From contig JAISDP010000218.1 of assembly GCA_031264715.1 (NCBI GenBank), positions 1 through 9,086 of the forward strand: a DNA stretch of 9,086 nt, read 5' to 3'. The position numbers and the translations under genes were made by a program. A model generated the notes under the pieces. The model made no database searches, was not told the DNA's origin, and was given only the letters and a program-made list of their open reading frames with translations. Positions 6,250-9,086 of this stretch are shown here, in pieces; position 1 is the first letter of the stretch; every line of letters starts with the position of its first letter. This DNA comes from Bacteroidales bacterium. Lineage in GTDB: Bacteria > Bacteroidota > Bacteroidia > Bacteroidales > UBA4181.

Positions 6250-7188
6250 ATGAATTTCTTTTACCACGCTTTTGGTCTTGTCATCGAGTCGCAGGTAGAG
6301 TGTCCCGAATTGATGCCTGATGTGGGGCAATCCACACCTGATGTGCAGATACGTCTGGATGATGCTCCTTTTCACCTGGATCATGGAATGGCGCTTGGTG
6401 ACTGGATTGAAGGCTGTTCCGGGCAGATACTGTTGAAAATAACCAATGTGGCCAATTACTGGATACATGACGGACAGGAAATTGTGGTGGATGCTGCTCA
6501 AGGTGTTTCACCTGAGGATGTGCGCATCTACCTGCTGGGATCGGCTATGGGCGCCGTTTTGCATCAACGGGGGTTGCTGCCTTTCCATGGCAGCACGATT
6601 TGCATGGATGGGCAGGCGATTAGTTTTTCGGGGCCGTCAGGTATCGGAAAATCAACTTTGGCAGCAGCTTTGGTTGGCCGCGGTTACCGTATGCTGGCCG
6701 ATGATGTAAGCGCCATTTCGTTCACCGGGCAGGGCGTACCTATGGTTAATCCCGGTATGCCGCAACTCAAACTCTGCGACGATTCCGGACAGCAATTGGG
6801 TCGCAACCCGTCGTCCGCATGTTCCCTTGGTAACCGCGCCAGGAAATGCGGTTACCCCGAACATGCCGCTTTTATTACCGAAGCGCTTCCTTCCAAAGCC
6901 ATATATATCCTGGGCAGACACGCTGAGGACGGTTTCAAGGAAATCCCGTTGAAAGGCGTCGATAAATTTCATGCATTACGCATCAATACCTATCGTCCTT
7001 CGTTTGTTAAAGCAATGGGACTGGAACTGACCCATTTCGATCTGCTCAAGAAACTTGCCGGGCATATTGATGTGCGCGTATTGCTCCGCCCTGCCGATGG
7101 ATTTCGTATTGATGAATTGGCGGATAAAGTCTCACCCCCCCGGCTGATCCATCACATCTTGCCTCTTATCATAATCACTTACCAATAA
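6250..7188 (+). CDS. HPr kinase/phosphorylase-like P-loop protein (single C-terminal-type domain)
   Basis: This 312-residue protein resembles the catalytic half of HprK, the serine kinase that modifies the PTS carrier HPr. Residues 5-12 (YHAFGLVI) begin a short N-terminal region typical of HprK-related proteins. GAVLHQRGLLPFHGSTI (101-117) leads into the Walker A loop GPSGIGKST (128-136). YRMLADDVSAI (146-156) supplies the acidic pair equivalent to the LVADD motif of HprK. The C-terminal half (200-312) is more divergent. Homologues of this type are often found with peptide-modification genes, for instance lasso-peptide kinases and PqqD-linked sets, but none is visible here, so the substrate is open. 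An in-frame ATG at 6157 would lie inside the terminator stem and upstream of the -7 element; 6250 is therefore preferred. A run of seven C at 7135-7141 lies near the 3' end. The beta-helix lipoprotein starts 9 bp after the stop, indicating co-transcription. Confidence 0.78.
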   Translation: MNFFYHAFGLVIESQVECPELMPDVGQSTPDVQIRLDDAPFHLDHGMALGDWIEGCSGQILLKITNVANYWIHDGQEIVVDAAQGVSPEDVRIYLLGSAMGAVLHQRGLLPFHGSTICMDGQAISFSGPSGIGKSTLAAALVGRGYRMLADDVSAISFTGQGVPMVNPGMPQLKLCDDSGQQLGRNPSSACSLGNRARKCGYPEHAAFITEALPSKAIYILGRHAEDGFKEIPLKGVDKFHALRINTYRPSFVKAMGLELTHFDLLKKLAGHIDVRVLLRPADGFRIDELADKVSPPRLIHHILPLIIITYQ

Positions 7189-7197
7189 TCAATAAAA

Positions 7198-8613
7198 ATG
7201 AAGCCTTTACCCGGTGTACGGTCTGTAGCAACGTCTCCCTCCCCGCTTGGGAGAGGGTTGGGTTGGTTTTTTTTATTGTTATTCATTCTCTCCTGTTCCC
7301 GGAACGATATTACCACCGATCCCGGTTGTCGACTAGCTTTTTCGGCAGATACGGTTCAGTTCGATACTGTTTTCACCATGTTGGGTTCGGCTACACATCG
7401 CCTGATGGTGTATAACCCTAACAAGCAGGCCATCCGGACAAATATCGCATTAGCCGGTGGCAGCAGTTCTCCTTTCAGGCTTAATATCGACGGGTTGGCA
7501 GCCGAAAGCGCAAAAGGTGTGGAAATTGCCGCTCGCGACAGTATGTATATCTTTGTGGAAGTGACTGTCGATCCTCAAAACAGCGACCTGCCCGTTGTGA
7601 TTGGCGACTCTATCCTGTTCGAAACCAACACCAACAGGCAACGTGTCTGTTTGGAAGCATACGGGCAGGATGTATATATTCTTCGCAACGAAACGGTTGG
7701 CGCTACAACGTGGGCAGGCCCCAAACCATATCTGGTATATGGTCAACTGACGGTGGACACATTGGAAACATTACGTATCGAAGCAGGCGTACATGTATAT
7801 CTGCACAGGGATGCCGGTATTCATGTAAAAGGCTCGCTGGTGGCCGAGGGTACGGCAGATCAGCCTATTGTTATGACCGGCGACCGGTTGGAAAAAATGT
7901 ACCGCGATATACCCGGGCAGTGGGGAAGTATTACTTTTGGTACGGCCAGCCGTGATAACCTGTTGCGTCATGTGGAAATCCGTAATGGTACTAATGGGTT
8001 GGTATTCGGGAATCCGCGATACGGACAGATACCGGCTATTACATTGGACGCGGTTGCTGTTACGAATATGTCGAACGCAGGGATAACTGTTTTTGCGGCC
8101 GATGTGGATGCCGTTAATTGCCTGGCGGCCAATTGCGGATCGCACGTCGTCGGTTTGTTCGGTGGCGGAACGTCAAGGTTCGCTTATTGTACCGTTGCCA
8201 ATAATTATTCGCCATACATACGCCGTACTTCCACAGCCGTACTGACAGTCAATCAAACGTATTCGGACATCGAAGGAAAAATCCCCGGAAACGTATTTTT
8301 CGGAAATTCCATCATATACGGTACAATGAGCAATGAAATTGATGTGAATGGGGCGGATGCCTGCATGTTCGACAGGTGTTTACTTCGAACCGCCATGGAC
8401 ACGGCAACATCCGGGTTTGCAAATGTACTGGTAAACACAGACCCTATGTTTATAGAGCCGTCCAAGGCTAATTTCCGGTTAAAGGAAAAATCGCCGGCCC
8501 GCGATGCGGGCGATAGCGGGATAGTCCCGCCGGTAACGGAAGACATAGACGGGAATAGCCGTACTGTCGGCCCGGCGCCAGATCTGGGCGCCTATGAATG
8601 GAGGCCCGAATAA
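7198..8613 (+). CDS. Right-handed parallel beta-helix lipoprotein
   Basis: This 471-residue exported protein has an unusual 23-residue Pro/Gly-rich leader (MKPLPGVRSV then ATSPSPLGRGLGW). A hydrophobic core (24-31) and lipobox ILSC follow, with Cys33 as the lipid anchor. Residues 45-155 look like a beta-sandwich domain of the kind often preceding helices in Bacteroidota proteins (DTVQFDTVFTMLGSATHRLM). Residues 175-420 carry a right-handed beta-helix pattern: LRIEAGVHVYLHRDAGIHVKG (192-212), GQWGSITFG (240-248), LRHVEIRNGTNGLVF (256-270), followed by short Asn/Gly-turned rungs. The C-terminus has the SPARDAG...DIDGNSR...DLGAYEW cap (432-468) typical of many secreted beta-helix proteins. Such folds serve as carbohydrate-active enzymes or binding proteins; no catalytic residues are recognisable, so I give no activity. 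It is probably co-transcribed with the HPr-kinase-like gene 9 bp upstream. Confidence 0.85.
   Translation: MKPLPGVRSVATSPSPLGRGLGWFFLLLFILSCSRNDITTDPGCRLAFSADTVQFDTVFTMLGSATHRLMVYNPNKQAIRTNIALAGGSSSPFRLNIDGLAAESAKGVEIAARDSMYIFVEVTVDPQNSDLPVVIGDSILFETNTNRQRVCLEAYGQDVYILRNETVGATTWAGPKPYLVYGQLTVDTLETLRIEAGVHVYLHRDAGIHVKGSLVAEGTADQPIVMTGDRLEKMYRDIPGQWGSITFGTASRDNLLRHVEIRNGTNGLVFGNPRYGQIPAITLDAVAVTNMSNAGITVFAADVDAVNCLAANCGSHVVGLFGGGTSRFAYCTVANNYSPYIRRTSTAVLTVNQTYSDIEGKIPGNVFFGNSIIYGTMSNEIDVNGADACMFDRCLLRTAMDTATSGFANVLVNTDPMFIEPSKANFRLKEKSPARDAGDSGIVPPVTEDIDGNSRTVGPAPDLGAYEWRPE
7234..7274. repeat. GC-rich dispersed-repeat-like element within the signal-peptide codons, with T8 tract
   Basis: TCTCCC (7234-7239) is the inverse complement of GGGAGA (7249-7254), separated by nine bases, and G-rich sequence follows to 7266. 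Encoded peptides of the PSPLGRGLG kind are what I associate with short palindromic repeats scattered through many bacterial genomes, including Bacteroidota. Only one copy is in this window, so repeat status is inferred. Eight T bases (7267-7274) follow directly and encode part of the hydrophobic core. Confidence 0.45.
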
Positions 8614-8630
8614 CTGCGCAAATCATCTGT

Positions 8631-8642
8631 AAACCCGGGTTT
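8631..8642. repeat. Perfect 12-bp palindrome between the convergent genes
   Basis: AAACCCGGGTTT reads identically on both strands and lies 17 bp past the beta-helix stop and 39 bp from the stop of the WG-repeat gene. With no loop and only a short T-run it is a poor intrinsic terminator, but it is the only symmetrical element in the 68-bp convergent gap and may help end transcription. Confidence 0.35.
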
Positions 8643-8681
8643 TGATATATTTGCTGCCGTAGAGAGAAATGAGATACTGCC

Positions 8682-9086
8682 TTACCTAAGGAATATTTTA
8701 TCGGAATAAAGTCTTCCCCGATTTTGATCAACAATTCCTAACTTTCCATTAGTTATTGCCAGCATTAATCCGTTTTTGTTTAGAAATTTGTTTAGTTTTT
8801 GTATTGCCTTATCCACGGAATACTTTACGGGAACAAGTTCATTCCCTGCCTGATCAATAAATCCGGACTTGCCGTTAATTGTTACCCGTATCAATCCATT
8901 TGGAAATTCATGAGCAAAATCATATTTCAGAGGGATTACTACCTTGCCGGTTTTATCTATATAACCCCATTTATAATTTAAACGTACTTTCGCCAACCCT
9001 TCAATAAAAAAATCTGCCCAATCATACATAAGAGGAATTACCACACTGTCTGTTTTATCTATAAAGCCCATTTTTCCGTTGAGCCC
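8682..9086 (-). CDS. WG-repeat protein, C-terminal part
   Basis: The last 134 codons of a minus-strand gene are visible; the frame stays open to the right edge, so the start lies outside. An ATG at 9071 is in the frame, but the codons before it (GLNGK) continue the repeat, so it is internal. Three WG-type repeats of about 35 residues can be lined up: GKMGFIDKTDSVVIPLMYD, then YKWGYIDKTGKVVIPLKYD, then GKSGFIDQAGNELVPVKYS, with a degenerate last one at GKLGIVDQ. Each has the K-x-G-[FY]-ID motif followed by VIPL-x-YD. Such repeats form beta-propeller-like or solenoid structures with no assigned chemistry. The stretch 8701-8760 has about 37% G+C, against about 50% in a sample of the 604-residue gene, which may point to a different origin. 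The last repeat is shortened and the protein ends in KIFLR. Confidence 0.85.
   Translation of the reverse strand, partial: GLNGKMGFIDKTDSVVIPLMYDWADFFIEGLAKVRLNYKWGYIDKTGKVVIPLKYDFAHEFPNGLIRVTINGKSGFIDQAGNELVPVKYSVDKAIQKLNKFLNKNGLMLAITNGKLGIVDQNRGRLYSDKIFLR

Noticed and set aside
7258..7260. TTG after GGGAGAGGG as an alternative start for the beta-helix lipoprotein
   Set aside because: Bacteroidota rarely use Shine-Dalgarno starts, and the resulting signal peptide would lack any positive n-region; the ATG at 7198 also gives operon-like spacing.
8646..8653. TATATTTG, a TAnnTTTG match on the plus strand
   Set aside because: No plus-strand gene follows and no -33 element is at the right distance; in AT-rich sequence this match is probably chance, though an antisense transcript into the WG-repeat gene cannot be excluded.

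Overview
The window looks like chromosomal DNA from a member of the Bacteroidota, probably order Bacteroidales. This is inferred from several things. TAnnTTTG-type -7 promoter elements sit in front of most genes. No Shine-Dalgarno sequences are visible. Lipoproteins are common, and the families present (WG-repeat protein, Cys-anchored beta-helix protein, GAF-SpoIIE phosphatase) fit that phylum. No tRNA, rRNA, CRISPR array, transposase or phage gene is visible.

Layout. A secreted alpha/beta-hydrolase esterase runs off the left edge on the minus strand (1-248). A 244-bp divergent intergenic region with a promoter facing each way separates it from a run of seven plus-strand genes. These are: a SAM hydrolase/DUF62-family protein (493-1284); a GAF-SpoIIE/PP2C serine phosphatase (1355-2584); a 604-residue conserved protein of unknown function (2628-4442); a PlsC-like acyltransferase (4489-5301); an unrecognised lipoprotein (5400-6104) closed by a strong intrinsic terminator; and an HPr-kinase-like P-loop protein (6250-7188) followed 9 bp later by a beta-helix lipoprotein (7198-8613). 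A WG-repeat protein on the minus strand (8682 to beyond the right edge) converges on this run and is visibly more AT-rich.

How the genes may work together. Three transcription blocks can be argued from spacing. The SAM hydrolase and the phosphatase each have their own promoter-like element. The 604-residue protein has a good promoter and may be co-transcribed with the acyltransferase, although a strong stem-loop sits at their junction. The HPr-kinase-like gene and the beta-helix lipoprotein look like a two-gene operon that begins after the terminator at 6143-6185. I see no convincing complete new multi-gene system. The points most worth following are: the 604-residue unknown with its conserved-looking Cys/Gly motifs; the DUF62 protein that appears to lack the expected catalytic triad; the orphan HPr-kinase-like protein whose transcript may be leaderless; and the lipoprotein whose signal peptide appears to start inside a GC-rich dispersed-repeat-like element.
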